Below are positions 12,004-23,939 of a stretch of 64,000 nucleotides of DNA, piece by piece; the stretch's first letter is position 1, and each line of letters begins with the position of its first letter. Under the pieces are notes generated by a model. That model made no database searches and was not told where the DNA came from. It saw only the letters and a list, made by a program, of their open reading frames with translations. The stretch lies in assembly GCA_963457665.1 (NCBI GenBank), contig OY735202.1, positions 76,102,142 to 76,166,141 of the forward strand, read 5' to 3'. A program made the position numbers and the translations under genes. This stretch comes from Thysanoteuthis rhombus (taxonomy: Eukaryota > Mollusca > Cephalopoda > Oegopsida > Thysanoteuthidae).

Positions 12004-12005
12004 GT
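11765..12005. repeat. TG/TA-rich cryptic microsatellite
   Basis: About 240 bp of alternating pyrimidine-purine sequence (TGTGTGTATATGTATGTG type) ends in pure TA. The sequence could adopt Z-DNA or cruciform structure. The overlapping YMYVSMCVC-like frames are artefacts. Confidence 0.9.
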
Positions 12006-12124
12006 AGTGTGTAAATATGTAAATGCATATGTTTATATTTCAGATATAGCCTATTCATACATGAGACTGCAGACTTATTGATGCACCCTTATGCATGTAT
12101 ATATATATATATATATATTATATA

Positions 12125-12345
12125 GAATAGAACTCCTTTTCAAGTTGGAGTAGACTTTGCTTTTCCCCTGTGACAAAAATATGAACAATCTTCACCCAAT
12201 TCAGGATTGTTCAGGATCGCTGTTTTTCCATCAAGTCACATTAAACCAAACATGTATATAAAAATAACATTTCCTTACTTTAATTTGAGATCACAACCAT
12301 CTGATTGGAAGGCTGCTCTCTTATTGAGTGAGCTAAGCTAACAAG
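12125..12345 (-). mobile_element. tRNA-derived SINE, family S4
   Basis: On the minus strand, a tRNA-like head with TTAGCTTAGCTCACTCAATA and GATGGTTGTGATCTCAAATT marks approximate A and B boxes. The body is shared with copies at 25.7 and 38.5 kb (GGTGAAGATTGTTCATATTT; AAAGTCTACTCCAACTTG). Confidence 0.65.
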
Positions 12346-12724
12346 TTTTATTTACCACAAATTCATTTATTATATAATTAAGTACAAAAATTGTAGTCAT
12401 CATCTTCATTTGGCAAACCTTGTTATAGAAGCTTGGACCCCAACACCCACATTATAATAGGGGATGTCTCGATGTAATGTGTGTCTACAAGGAATACAAA
12501 GTGCAGATAGATATGACAATGAACCAACTTCTTTTGTTGTTCTATTGACTGACAAGACGTGTTTCTAGTTGTGTTCTGAGTTGAGTGCAGTTGGTATCAT
12601 TTTTCACGTCCCCCCAGCAATGGGTCATTGTTTCCTCCCCTTTGAAAAAGTTTCAACCCGCAGATCTGTCCCTAATTCTATGTAAGTTCAGTATTCACTA
12701 ACATCTGTTTCTGTGTTTATACGC
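12346..12724. other. Stretch with nothing recognised
   Basis: Mixed-composition sequence. No repeat shared with the rest of the window was identified and no gene is supported. Confidence 0.4.
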
Positions 12725-12880
12725 AGACAATTGAAATGATGTGCTGAGTTCAAACTTTGGTCGAGGCTATACGAGTTTACTTAGCCCAACTCCTTTAGGA
12801 AAGGCATGAATCCCCCCTCCCCAGCTATATGTAAAATAGCTGGACAGACAGGACTTTCTAGCCTTGAGAAGACAAATTTT
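12725..12880 (+). mobile_element. SINE S3 fragment fused to repeat H text
   Basis: The plus strand reads GTGCTGAGTTCAAACTTTGG (B-box-like GAGTTCAAACT) and then CCTTTAGGAAAGGCATGAAT, the S3 body. It continues with GTAAAATAGCTGGACAGACA and TCTAGCCTTGAGAAGAC, which match the left part of repeat H at 16.66 kb. Confidence 0.55.
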
Positions 12881-12959
12881 TTTTCTTGTTCTTATTGTCA
12901 AAGATTCAATCTTTTTATTGACATATAAATTCATACGCAACATTTGTCCTATAGAAGGG

Positions 12960-13228
12960 TTTTTTATTTCTTTAATGGTAATATTATTCATAGTAATATT
13001 ATCAGCATTTATAGAAGTGTTTGAACTTGATGTGCTCCATAAACGTGCCAGTAATGTCAAAACGTATTCAAATGTTATTTTTGTATCCATACTTGGAATA
13101 CTGTCCCACAGCTCTTGATTGAGGTAGGATTGACCTTCCTCAAAACTCGCATGGCATACGTACAGATGCTTCACAGCACACTAATGTGCTGTGGCACAGT
13201 GGTTGAGAATCGCTTTATTATATTAGAT
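12960..13228 (-). mobile_element. hAT-like non-autonomous element F, fragment
   Basis: On the minus strand it begins GATTCTCAACCACTGTGCCA and then ACATTAGTGTGCTGTG, a hAT-style end. GACAGTATTCCAAGTATGGA and AAATAACATTTGAATACG follow. It aligns with the more complete plus-strand copy at 36.52-37.13 kb. The frames crossing it are not conserved proteins. Confidence 0.65.
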
Positions 13229-13320
13229 TATATTCCCTAGGTTAAGAAATTTAAAGAATCTATTTTTTATGTACGACTAGAAAGGGATAAATGAATGAAT
13301 AGATAGATATAGAAATAGAT

Positions 13321-13743
13321 ATTAGAAACTGTTAACATAAATTTCTTCAGTTTTTTACTTGGTTTGGCTGGCTGGGCAAGTATCACTGATACAGGATGCA
13401 CCGATTGCATTAGATGGCTGAAAATTTGAAGGTTTACTCCTGGAAAAAACATTATTTTTTTAAAATCCACACCTAAAGAGGTTTTTAGCGGGGAATTCAA
13501 TTTGCAATGTAAGTTTATACTGAGTTGGTACATCAGTTAGTCTCCAACAGTGTTCACACATGTTTTTTTATTTTTTAAATTCTGACAATTTTTTGTGATC
13601 ACTACCCAACAAAAGATAAGAGATGTAACTTATTCATTGATCATGCCTTTTTCAAATTTTTTAAATGATAACTGCAAACTATGCAAATGAAAACTGTTGG
13701 TCAGTTAACGGTTTCTATAGAGTGACTAACCAAACCTGTTTTT
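13321..13743 (+). repeat. Repeat A, full length
   Basis: It runs from ATTAGAAACTGTTAACATAA through TTGGTTTGGCTGGCTGG and the core (GTGATCACTACCCAACAAAA) to GTTTCTATAGAGTGACTAAC. Both TAGAAAC-type ends are visible. Confidence 0.9.
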
Positions 13744-14411
13744 AAAGTAACAGACCATCAAATGTATGTACATACATACATACACACAATACAGACACAT
13801 CTGTATCTGTACATTGCATTAGACATTTCACTCTCAAATTCATGTGGAGAATCTTGGGGTCTGTCCAATGACAGACCCCAAAAGGCTGAGGATGATGATT
13901 AAGGGCAATAATTTGATCAAAATTGCTCTCCTCAGACTTTTAAGTACAATTTTTCCACTTTTTTCTTTTCTTTTCATTAATGTTCCATTATATTTTTTTC
14001 ATCTATTAACAGAAGTGTTGTAATTTGGACCAGTATCAAGCAGTTCATGAAATTAATAAGAGTTAAATATATTCACATACCAGTAAATTTTAGAGTTTAA
14101 CTGAAGCTAACAGGATTCATGTTGCAGAAACGATGGTGTGTGCGAGTGCATAAGAGATATTGAAATTAAAAGCATATAACTATTGGATATTAAATTTACT
14201 GGAAAGGCAGATCTTCTGGGGTTTTTTTCCTAGTTCTATCATTGACTCTGTTTTTTTAAAACAATTTTTATTTTGATTTGTAATTCTATTTCCTTGGTTG
14301 TAAAAAAATAAGAATGGGTTTTTCTTTGCTTCTCACTAACCCAAAGACTGGCTTTGATAATGAAGATGATGTTGTCTGATTACATTATCCTCACATACAC
14401 AATCATTGTCA
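13744..14411. other. Stretch with nothing recognised
   Basis: AT-rich, with a short TACATACA run near 13765-13790. I see no gene or shared repeat. Confidence 0.4.
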
Positions 14412-14785
14412 ACTTAGTTTTTTTTTTCTTCAGTTTTCAAGTGATTGTAGCTGTCTGGCTATCAGTCTGTGTGTCATGTATACAGGCTGCACAAATGAAG
14501 CTACAGGCTTGAAAATTCCAGCATTTACTCCTTATAAAGTCCAAAAAAACATTCATTTTGTTTTGTTTTTTAATCCCCCCCTTTAGTTTTTAGGACGGGG
14601 GCTCAATTTAACATGTAACTTTAGTTTGTGTCCAGCAGTATCCACATTAAATTTTTGAAAATTTGGACTTTTAATGATCCATCAAACCTTTTCTAATTTC
14701 TTAAATAACCATCCGTGACAAGGTATGCTGCCACAAGACGTGGTCACACAATGGTTTCTATTGAGTGACTAACAAGACATGTTTT
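14412..14785 (+). repeat. Repeat A, with small deletions
   Basis: The A 5' module (TCAGTTTTCAAGTGATTG; GGCTGCACAAATGAAGCTAC), a shortened core and the A 3' module (AAGGTATGCTGCCACAAGAC) are present. It ends GTTTCTATTGAGTGACTAAC. Confidence 0.85.
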
Positions 14786-15589
14786 CTCCAACTGTTTCAT
14801 GTCATCCTCAATCTGAGAAAGGAGTCCATTTTCCCTTGAACATTTCAACTCCCTATGAATATTTTTGCTTATTCATTCTCAATTGGTTATGATCTATGTA
14901 AGATACTTGGTTTACAGGAGGGAGGTGGAAAAGGAATGTAGCGGAGAAGTGAAATGGAGATATATAAATGTGTGTGTGTATGTTGGTGTGTATATCGAAC
15001 AACTGTAGCCATCAAAAATGGTAAAGGGTTCTCTCCTTTTTCTTTACATGTGCATGTGTTTCTTTGCTTGTTTATGTTTGTTTGTTTCAGCACTCCTGGC
15101 CGTACCATTTTATCTACATACTTCAAAACTCGCATCAGTACTCCACTAGACCCCTTCTGAAAAAAGCTTTTTTGATCATTTTTGGGTTTTATTCTGACAA
15201 GTTTATGGAATTTCTTTTATATCACTTCAAATTTTTGACGTAATGGTTGTTCAATTATTGACTGTGAATGTATATGAATTGAGAGAGAGAGAAAAAAATG
15301 ACCAAATGTGAAAATAATATTATACTGAGGTATACCTTGATTAGTTTGGTTAATTTGTTCCAAAGCTTCCCACACTGTTCAAAGCTGCTCTGCTCAAGGG
15401 CTTAATATAATTCAATGTGTTTTTTTTTTTTTCAGCTCACAGAGCTTTACATTATTTTGTACAGTAATACCTTAACTGTACTGAATCAAAAGCCACTTTA
15501 GTTAAAATTGCACAATTCAAGGTATTGTAGTATAGTGAAGAAAATAACGATGTTTAGACTTTGAAATTACAACATACATTACTTGTTCT
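14786..15589. other. Gene-free stretch
   Basis: It contains a TG-rich patch near 14968-14995 and a dispersed ACCTTGATTAGTTTGGTTAA-type repeat near 15330-15400. No supported gene was found. Confidence 0.4.
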
Positions 15590-15935
15590 TGATAATGGTG
15601 TTGTAGAATTATTTTATGCAACCCCAACTTGATGTTCCCATATAAAATGACTGTTTTATTATACACTGGTGCTCTCTCTATTGTGTCACTCTGGAGTCAG
15701 GTCATGCATCTCTGTCAATGGTCAAGTGCACCATCTGACATATAGACATACAGTGGGTCATACTTGCTTACACTATGACTATCATATAACATGCTTGCCA
15801 CTAAGATATACCTTTTTTGCCCCTGCCCATTAAACCCTGGATGCCCATGGTAGAAAGCACCCAAATCAACAATATAATGAATTTTTGACACTCCCTGTAA
15901 TATCTGGATCCATTTTTGTGGCAACTTGTTTGCCA
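15590..15935 (+). repeat. Repeat G copy 1
   Basis: It matches 24.45-24.85 kb in order: CAACCCCAACTTGATGTTCC versus CAACACAATGTTCC, GGTCAAGTGCACCATCTGAC versus GGTCAAGTGCACTGTTTAGC, and CATGCTTGCCACTAAGATAT versus TACGCTTGCCACTATGATAT. A third, partial copy lies on the minus strand near 49.74-49.90 kb. No coding function is seen. Confidence 0.7.
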
Positions 15936-16029
15936 ATAAGAAAAACTAATTTAAGAACTCAATAGGATTAGTCAATTTTAATAAAACATGTTTAAATGGA
16001 AATCTGCCGCCAAAACACGCTTTTTATAA

Positions 16030-16031
<2 letters not shown>

Positions 16032-16066
<35 letters not shown>
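16032..16066. repeat. (TA)n microsatellite
   Basis: About 35 bp of TA dinucleotides. Confidence 0.95.
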
Positions 16067-16070
<4 letters not shown>

Positions 16071-16544
16071 ATGAAACTGTTCACTTTACCCGCGAAAAAT
16101 GAAAAATTTTTTTCCATAAATCTTACACATGAGAGAGAAAGACAGATATGCAGATTCATGTATATTTATCATATGAAAAGATATTTGTCTTAGTTTCTTT
16201 TTTTTTGTTTTTCCCAATTTATAATTTCTGCTTGGGGAAACCTCTTGAGATTTTGGGGAAATTTACCGTGAAACATTTACTTGATTATATCTGTCATCTA
16301 TTGCCTGTCTGTGTGTCTGTTGGACCGACAACTAGCTTCTGCGTAATTTCTCACAGGCCTACAACCTGCTTACTCAGCTTCTTGTTTATCTGTCTCACAT
16401 ATATACACACATGAAGACATTTGAATTTTTTGCATTTGTATATTTGTGTATTACCTGAGAAGTTGGATTTCATCCCATGAAGCTAGTGATATGGTTTCAA
16501 AGTTGATTATTGGCCATATGCATAACTGCATTGTGGAGAATGAC

Positions 16545-16645
16545 AAATGGTGAGGGGAATAGAAGCAGCCTCGACCAGGTTTGAACTCGACTAGCCAATT
16601 CCATTTTCTGTGCTCTTAACTACTCCGCCAATTATACTGTGATGG
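16545..16645 (-). mobile_element. SINE S3 head
   Basis: On the minus strand it reads AGTAGTTAAGAGCACAGAAA, then TCGAGTTCAAACCTGGTCGA. These are tRNA-like A- and B-box sequences related to the S3 copies at 30.3, 42.2 and 48.8 kb. Confidence 0.6.
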
Positions 16646-16649
16646 ATCC

Positions 16650-17135
16650 ATCTCTTCAACACTGCAGTTATAGGTAAAATAGTAGGGCAGACTGGGATCT
16701 CTAGCCTTGGACGGCAACCAGTCTTGGAGAAAGACAACTCTGATTCCAAACCAGGAATTGGAGCTCACTTGAGGAGGTTGGATGCCAACTTTAGACTATA
16801 TCAGCAAAGCTGGGGGGGGGATTGTTGTCTTGGCATCCCCTAATCTCCATATGCTTTGCTCAGGATTGCACTCTTGAGAACTCACAGTGTTGTTCCATTG
16901 CCTATTGAGACCCAAGGAGGCATTTTATTGACTGTCACACTTATTTGCCACCCTTTGGGCAGGCAAGTGCCTCGTTCTGAAGAATCAATGCCTTGGAAAG
17001 GTGTCCCAAGAAAGAGTTGAGGAGACTGGATAAGTTTTGTGTTTACCCTCACATATGCATGTGGGTGTCCACTTTAAACTCAGCCTTGTATCACATTCTG
17101 CTTTCTTGGGAAGGCAAATAAATTCTTCCCTTAGA
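16650..17135. repeat. GC-richer segment, repeat H
   Basis: This block is visibly richer in G and C than its neighbours. It contains TCTAGCCTTGGACGGCAACC, a run of nine G and GAGACCCAAGGAGGCATTTT. Its left part recurs at 12.80-12.88 kb and its middle partly at 11.43-11.48 kb, so I treat it as a repeat of unknown type. No continuous open frame was found. Confidence 0.45.
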
Positions 17136-17204
17136 AGAAAAACTCAGTTCCAATCCAGCTTATATCAGAACTGTCAAATACCATACCTCCTCCTTCCTCC
17201 ATTC

Positions 17205-17290
17205 TAGGGCTTCTCAAACTTGTCCTTCTAGCAAACCTGTTCACCCTGTCCAGCAGTGTTGGCATAGGTGATTTTTTTTCTTGGGGGTGC
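17205..17290 (+). mobile_element. hAT-like terminal sequence
   Basis: AGGGCTTCTCAAACTTGTCC resembles the CAGNGGTTCTCAAACT ends of hAT elements. Only the end is recognised here. Confidence 0.35.
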
Positions 17291-17395
17291 ACTTATTTTT
17301 GGATGGTATATTTTGGGGGAACAGCTTCAATCCTTTAGAGTTTGGTCATACATGATACCTGATAATACCTTTCCTGACTGTGTTGTGATCTAGAA

Positions 17396-17543
17396 ATGAT
17401 AAAATTCAGACTTTTTCATAGTGATCATTGTCCAACAAAAGGTGAGAAATAACTTATTCATTGATCACCTCTAACACATCATGCAGCAAAAAGACATTGG
17501 TCATGTGACAGTTTTTGTTGAGTGACTAACCAGACCTGTATCA
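17396..17543 (+). repeat. Repeat A, 3' part
   Basis: The core (GTGATCATTGTCCAACAAAA) and the A 3' module (AGACATTGGTCATGTGACAG) end in GAGTGACTAACCAGACCTGT. The 5' module is missing. Confidence 0.85.
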
Positions 17544-17935
17544 TCATTATCAGTCATTATAAGTCCACTACTGAACAATATCCCTTCCAATCACAAGCAT
17601 GATTGCGCTAGTATTTGCCATGTCTTACTGACTAACTTTTCTCGTCTCTCCATCTTGTGGCTGGTCTTTTTCTACTGTGTTTACCATCCCATAAGCACTA
17701 ATTGGTTTGCCTCTTCTTGCATCTTCTAAAAGATCTATCATTATTTCATCTTCACCTGAGGCCTTTCCATTTTTTATATTTCATGCAAAAACTTTGTCTG
17801 TTGATATGTGTGGAATATCTCTGTTCTTCATTGGATGATTCTACTTTCATTTTTGAGACTGAGAGGTTCTTGTAGTATTCTTCTGTTATTCTTAATATCT
17901 TGTCTATACATTTTCATAATTTTGCCTCTTCTATC
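17544..17935 (-). pseudogene. LINE 3' fragment (RT/C-terminal relic)
   Basis: On the minus strand, broken frames give protein-like pieces such as ILRITEEYYKNL near 17895 and RKRPATRWRDE near 17650. These are typical of the region before and after the RT domain in non-LTR elements whose C-terminus is followed by ..DWKGYCSVVDL-like text and a GATGATA tail at 17545. Several stops and frameshifts break it. Family assignment, RTE or a related clade, is by eye only. Confidence 0.5.
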
Positions 17936-17945
17936 TAACGCAAAC

Positions 17946-17985
<40 letters not shown>
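17946..17985. repeat. (TA)n microsatellite
   Basis: About 40 bp of TA dinucleotides. Confidence 0.95.
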
Positions 17986-17988
<3 letters not shown>

Positions 17989-18479
17989 CGTGTCTGATTG
18001 AATATAAATTGTCACATGCCTTTGGAAACCCCTATAAGGGATATACTTGTGGATATACCCTTATATCCTACAGGTGAAACTGTGAAAACAAATCACAATT
18101 TTGAAAGTTATTAAAAGAGGGAATCCAACTCTGAATAAAATTTTCTTTGGCTGAAGTCAGGAAGTTTTCAATGTATCTTGCAATTACAACCCTTCCTAAT
18201 TTAGAATTCACATTTCCCACTTCTCACCATGTCATATCAACACATTAATGACCTATTCAAATATACTGTGGTTAAAATAATTGCGAATTTGTCAAAGACC
18301 TTAAAAATGGCTAGTTTTTAGCTGTAAACACTCAGTATGATATCACTTGAAAACAACTGTTACATTCTATAAATCCAGAAATTTGTTCTCCTGCATAGGA
18401 ACAAGGAAAATCTAATTACAAAATGTTAGTTATCTGTATTTAACCAGACATGTATAAATGAAGGATTGCTGCCCAAATG

Positions 18480-20190
18480 TACCTATCTTTCTCTATATAT
18501 ATCTATCTATCGCTCTCCATCTATCTATCTCTCTCCATCTATCTATCTATCTCTCTCCATCTATCTATCTATCTCTCTCCATCTATCTATCTATCTCTCT
18601 CCATCTATCTATCTATCTCTCTCCATCTATCTATCTATCTCTCTCCATCTATCTATCTATCTCTCTCCATCTATCTATCTATCTCTCTCCATCTATCTAT
18701 CTATCTCTCTCCATCTATCTATCTATCTCTCTCCATCTATCTATCTCTCTTCATCTATCTATCTATCTCCATATCTCTCTCTCTTCATCTATCTATCTAT
18801 CTCTCTCCATCTATCTATCTATCTATCTCTCTTCATCTATCTATCTCTCTTCATCTATCTATCTATCTCCATATCTCTCTCTCTTCATCTATCTATCTAT
18901 CTCTCTCCATTCATCTATCTATCTCTCTCTCTTCATCTATCTCTCTCTCTTCATCTATCTATCTCTCTTCATCTATCCATCTATCTCTCTCCATCCATCT
19001 ATCTATCTCTCTTCATCTATCCATCTATCTCTCTCCATCCATCTATCTCTCTCTCTCCATCCATCTATCTCTCTCTCTCCATCCATCTATCTATCTCTCT
19101 CCATCCATCTATCTATCTCTCTCCATCCATCTATCTATCTCTCTCCATCCATCTATCTATCTCTCTCCATCCATCTATCTATCTCTCTCCATCCATCTAT
19201 CTATCTCTCTCCATCCATCTATCTATCTCTCTCCATCCATCTATCTATCTCTCTCCATCCATCTATCTATCTCTCTCCATCCATCTATCTATCTCTCTCC
19301 ATCCATCTATCTATCTCTCTCCATCCATTTATCTATCTCTCTCCATCCATCACACACATTCTCTCTCTCTCTCTCTCCATCACGCACATTCTCTCTCTCT
19401 CCCTCTCCATCACACACATTCTCTCTCTCCCTCTCCATCACACACATTCTCTCTCTCCCTCTCCATCACACACATTCTCTCTCTCTCTCTCCATCACACA
19501 CATTCTCTCTCTCTCTCCATCACACACATTCTCTCTCTCTCTCTCTCCATCACACACATTCTCTCTCTCTCTCTCTCCATCACACACATTCTCTCTCTCT
19601 CTCTCCATCACACACATTCTCTCTCTCTCTCTCCATCACACACATTCTCTCTCTCTCTCTCCATCACACACATTCTCTCTCTCTCTCTCCATCACACACA
19701 TTCTCTCTCTCTCTCTCCATCACACACATTCTCTCTCTCTCTCTCCATCACACACATTCTCTCTCTCTCTCTCCATCACACACATTCTCTCTCTCTCCAT
19801 CACACACATTCTCTCTCTCTCTCTCCATCACACACATTCTCTCTCTCTCTCTCCATCACACACATTCTCTCTGTCTCTCACACACATTCTCTCTGTCTCT
19901 CACACACATTCTCTCTGTCTCTCACACACATTCTCTCTGTCTCTCACACACATTCTCTCTCTCTCACACACACATTCTCTCTCTCTCTCACACATCCTCT
20001 CTCTCTCTCTCTCACACACATTCTCCCTCTCTCTCACACACATTCTCTCTCTCTCACACACACATTCTCTCTCTCTCTCACACACACATCCTCTCTCTCT
20101 CTCTCTCACACACATCCCCTCTCTCTCACACATCCTCTCTCTCTCTCTCTCTCACACACATTCTCTCTCTCTCTATCTATCTATGCTCAC
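18480..20190. repeat. 1.7-kb CT/CA-rich minisatellite with layered units
   Basis: The array has ordered zones. About 18536-18740 holds 22-bp units, CCATCTATCTATCTATCTCT plus CT. About 18740-19060 is irregular. About 19060-19345 holds 22-bp units, CCATCCATCTATCTATCTCT plus CT. About 19346-19860 holds units of about 22-30 bp, CCATCACACACATT followed by variable CT. About 19861-20165 holds units with CACACACATT, CT and sometimes TGTCT. The plus strand is almost free of G up to 19860 and never has AA, so no stop codon can form. That is why all three plus frames stay open for 575-607 residues (SLSIYLSISLH-type). These are not genes. Confidence 0.95.
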
Positions 20191-20524
20191 TAAACTACAT
20201 CATAAGATTAGCATTATAGAGTATTCTCTTGATGAAAATGACAGTAGTGTAAAATATAAATATAAATTTCCACTCAGTTGAATATGATCTCGTAATGGCC
20301 TTTGATTGGATGAAAGCCACAAGGATTTGATGATTTGGGTTTTTTAAAAGAAGCCATGCTTCTTACTGTTTTGTTGTTTTCACCTCTCCAAGAAATCTAC
20401 CCCTGTAAATATTTCCAGTTGCTTTTTCTTCATTTTCTTTCTTTTTATTGGCTTTGGAGAACAACAACAAACAAGATAGGCTTAATTCAAATATATTTAT
20501 TTGAAAATGTCAACTAAATCTGTC

Positions 20525-20910
20525 AACCTAGGTATCCTCAGTTTTTAAGTTTGTCTAGCTGGCTACGTATCACGTGTACATGCTGTACCAATTGAGCAAG
20601 AGAGCTGGAATTTTCCAGATTTACTTTTTATTATATAAAGAGAAATTCTTCTTTTGTTTTTTGAAAATCACCCCAATAAGTTTTTATTGGAGGATTCAAT
20701 TTTCTATTCAAGTTAACGCTAAATTAATACCTTATCTTGTGTCTGGCAACAATCACATTTTTTTTTGAAAATTCAGACTTTTTTAGAGATCACTGCCTAA
20801 CACAAGATTAAAGAAGTGACTTATTCATTGATCACCCTAGTGGATTAAAATCCCCAACATGGCTTGCTGCAAAAAGTGTTTTTATTGAATGACTAACCAG
20901 ACCTGTATAT
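20525..20910 (+). repeat. Repeat A
   Basis: It has TTGTCTAGCTGGCTACG, the core (GAGATCACTGCCTAACACAA) and a shortened 3' module (CAACATGGCTTGCTGC). It ends GAATGACTAACCAGACCTGT. Confidence 0.85.
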
Positions 20911-21139
20911 ATATGAATTCATTCCAGCATAGAAAATAAATTTCCTCTGATATTTCTTTGACGGAAATGCTTTCTTTGATTCTTTATCTGTGTTTTCTCT
21001 TTTTCTCTATTGGTAAACACTCTGTGAAAGAGTAAAGGCCAAAAATGAATAAACTGGCAGGGTTACCCACCATTGCCCTGGCAAAATTTTTTGTGTAACT
21101 TCAGTTGACCTCTAAGCATGTTGTTAAATCCATTGATCA

Positions 21140-21385
21140 CAGCTCCAAAAAGGCTAGAAAATTAACTCATTAATTGATCACTCCCTTTTTCCAATTTTTA
21201 AATTGATCACCCTAAGGAGTGACTGGTTTTTTTTTGCTTTTTTTAAAATCCTAAATTTATAATTCTAAACAATACGACTTTCATCAGGTAACTTGATTTT
21301 ATAACCACCACTGCTTTACTCACGAGGTAAAAAGCAACTAGCATAGGTGGTGGTGATTCATGATTTTCCTTGATAATATTTATTC
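21140..21385 (+). repeat. Repeat B, 3' part
   Basis: The core end (AATTGATCACTCCCTTTTTC) is followed by AAGGAGTGACTGG, and then the B tail (CACGAGGTAAAAAGCAACTA; GTGATTCATGATTTTCCTTG). Confidence 0.75.
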
Positions 21386-22129
21386 ATTTAGTAGCTTAAT
21401 TCTGTTAGTAGTCCTCGCCTTCATTCCTGACCTCTGACAATCCATTTTCCAATACAGTTCTATCTGCTGAGTATATTACAACATGAATGTTGTTTATTAT
21501 TGTAAATAATACAATCATCACTTTACTATACATAAGAGGTGTAAACTGAGCTATTTATAGTTGCCTGATACATCATTCTATCATTAAGATGATCCTAGAA
21601 GCCAGTGTCATGTTATTTAACAAGATATAGAAAAACTAGACTGGCTGCTACAGGGTCAAACTCCAATCAGCTTATAAGTATGGATAATATTTCAGTCTTT
21701 GTAGTTTTCTTTTAATTGACAGAGATCTTTAAATTCAGGATGTAATAAAATAGCATCTAGATATTTTTTCTTTTTAGATAAGTGGCATGAAAATCTAGAC
21801 AATACTAGATTTAATTTGAGGTAATTCTAGTTATAAACTGAAGATAAATAAGGTAGCTTGTATGGGAATAGGGATTGAGTGACCCCAATTTTTCTTTATA
21901 AATCTCCTAGTAGGTTGCAGGCCAAATTTTAGTCTCCACAGTCACCTCAAAGGGTTTTAAATTTGGTGAAGGTCTTTGTTGTTGTTATTATTGTTGTCAT
22001 TGTTAGTACCATGGGGAAATAGTCAGCTCTAGAGTTGGAATTAGACGACATACTACATTTATTTCTGTACAATTTGATCTCGCATATAAAGCAATCCCCA
22101 ATTTTTTTTTATGCAAAAAATATGGGCAT
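21386..22129. other. Stretch with nothing recognised
   Basis: AT-rich sequence with no supported gene and no repeat that I could match elsewhere in the window. Confidence 0.4.
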
Positions 22130-22265
22130 AATTATTGGGATGAAAATATGGATTGATAGATGTTGGGAAATGAGTGACTGAAGTGACACAAAGATTTGAA
22201 AAAAATGCATTTACTGTATAAAGCTGTAAAGCTTCCTAGACTATATATATGGTGAAAATTCTAAA
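22130..22265 (+). repeat. Repeat I copy 1
   Basis: It shares GTGAC(A/T)-spaced text and the end AAAGCTGTAAAGCTTCCTAG followed by ACTATATATA with 54690-54805. The type is unknown. Confidence 0.55.
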
Positions 22266-22361
22266 TAGACATTGAGAAAAACTCTGGTTGGGTGAATAGG
22301 TATTTTATCATAGACATTCCATTGGGAATGACTTCCACATCTTCTGTGAGATGGTGGGATA

Positions 22362-22406
<45 letters not shown>

Positions 22407-23154
22407 AGAGAGAGAAATGTACCTAGTCATTGGTTGTGAGTTGTGGTCCAGATGCATTTCTTGCTAATTTGCTTCATTTTAGCCAATGCAATAACTAATG
22501 ATGACTTATCCAAAACGTTGCTGAAACAAAGGTACCACTTGTATTAAGGAAGAAAGAGAGAGAGAGAGAGGTACTCAATCGACTATCTTGATGTGGAAGA
22601 CGCATTTCTGGCTGATTTGCTTGACTTCTTGTCTCATGTCAAGCCAATCAAGCTAAATGCATACATCGTTCATTCCTTTCTTGTCGCTTGCAGCTAGGCC
22701 GGTCTGGGGTTTTGCAGTGGGCTGGGGTGCATTATTGAACATAGTGTAGAGATCAGTCCCTGAAGAGAAATGATGTGTCTTGTCTCGTTATGTTTATATA
22801 ATTGAAACATTTACCAACATTGAGTGAAGAAAATGAGAGTCTGTAATTGCAATGGATGTCTCGCCATGCTTGGTGCCCTAAGGGTTTGTTTATTTGTTGT
22901 CGTTCAGAGTCTTGTTTAAGACATAACAGGAAATAGCATTGAGATAATTGCATATTTCCTACCAGCACCAGTAATTGATACTCAAGCTCCCCTGCAAATT
23001 AAGCTCCTCCCCTAAACAAAGACAAGATTTCAAATGCTGATTTCCCAGGTAGGGAGGTGTTCCCTAATTGGAAGGTTAGTGCAATACCTAGATTTAAATC
23101 TATGTTTGAGTAAACTAAATCTAGTAAATAGATTTCTATGATAAATCATGGGTC
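22266..23154. other. Gene-free stretch with TA and GA tracts
   Basis: A (TA)n tract lies at about 22372-22404 and a short GA tract at about 22551-22570. The text around the two tracts is partly similar, for example GATGCATTTCTTGCTAATTT versus GACGCATTTCTGGCTGATTT, about 150 bp apart. This suggests an old local duplication. No gene is supported. Confidence 0.45.
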
Positions 23155-23440
23155 TGTGTTCAGCGGCCAAAATAGTGGTGTATTTTGTACTAGTGATAGT
23201 GGTCTGAGTTCAATCTCAGGTAAAAGCCAGGATTTCAAATTCTCATTTTGTAAGCTGGCATACTTTCCCTAATTGGAAGTCTAGCATAACACAAACATCC
23301 TCCCCCCAATTAGGCTTTGTGTCAGACTGAGCTGTACTAAGTGAGTATTCACTCTGACAAGATGTCTTGCAATGCTTATTTTCCTTAAGGGATTGTTTGT
23401 TGTTGTTGTATGGGTTGGCACAAACAAAAGCCATGAAGTG
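23155..23440 (+). mobile_element. SINE-like element S5
   Basis: The tRNA-like head includes GTCTGAGTTCAATCTCAGGT (B-box-like GAGTTCAATCTC). The body (CTTTCCCTAATTGGAAG) is partly shared with 23040-23075 (GTTCCCTAATTGGAAGG) and more weakly with 44.05 kb. It ends in a TTG-rich tail (TTGTTTGTTGTTGTTG). Confidence 0.5.
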
Positions 23441-23939
23441 GTTTCAAACATTCATATCTTTTTTTAGTTTTTATGATTTTTGACTATTTTTTTTCACTGA
23501 TGAAATGTATAAACATCGGAAATTTATTTAACCCATCTATAGAAAATTGCTTCTTGCAGACGCCTGCCATTTTCAGAACATAAATTCTTTCCATAACATT
23601 CTGCAGGATATCTGATCCAAGGTCGCTTATTTTTTTAGGGATATTATTCTCTAGCTCCTGGGGAGTCCTCTATTAACATAGACCTTAACCTTCAAATACC
23701 CTCAATAAAAAAGCCTGGAGCTGTTAAATCCAGCAAACACAGTGTACAATCAAATGCCTGGATATCACAATTTCACAAAGATTTTATATTATTTTGTTTT
23801 GTTTTAGTTTGTTTCTCAGTTGTGCATTTTTCTGTGATAAATCCCAAATGTTTCTTTATATATCCAAAAAAAGGAAAACAAAATATAATGAAGTAAAAAA
23901 AATATTACAATTGTTTTAAACTGCTTTTAAACAGTTACG
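23441..23939. other. Stretch with nothing recognised
   Basis: AT-rich sequence. No gene or repeat was identified. Confidence 0.4.

Noticed and set aside
12767..13174. 135-codon minus-strand frame
   Set aside because: It crosses two unrelated repeats (a SINE/H fragment and hAT-like element F), and the related copy at 36.5 kb does not keep the frame.
18458..20281. Three overlapping plus-strand open frames of 575-607 codons
   Set aside because: They translate one CT/CA minisatellite in all three frames. The strand has almost no G and no AA, so stops cannot arise. There is no protein-like composition.
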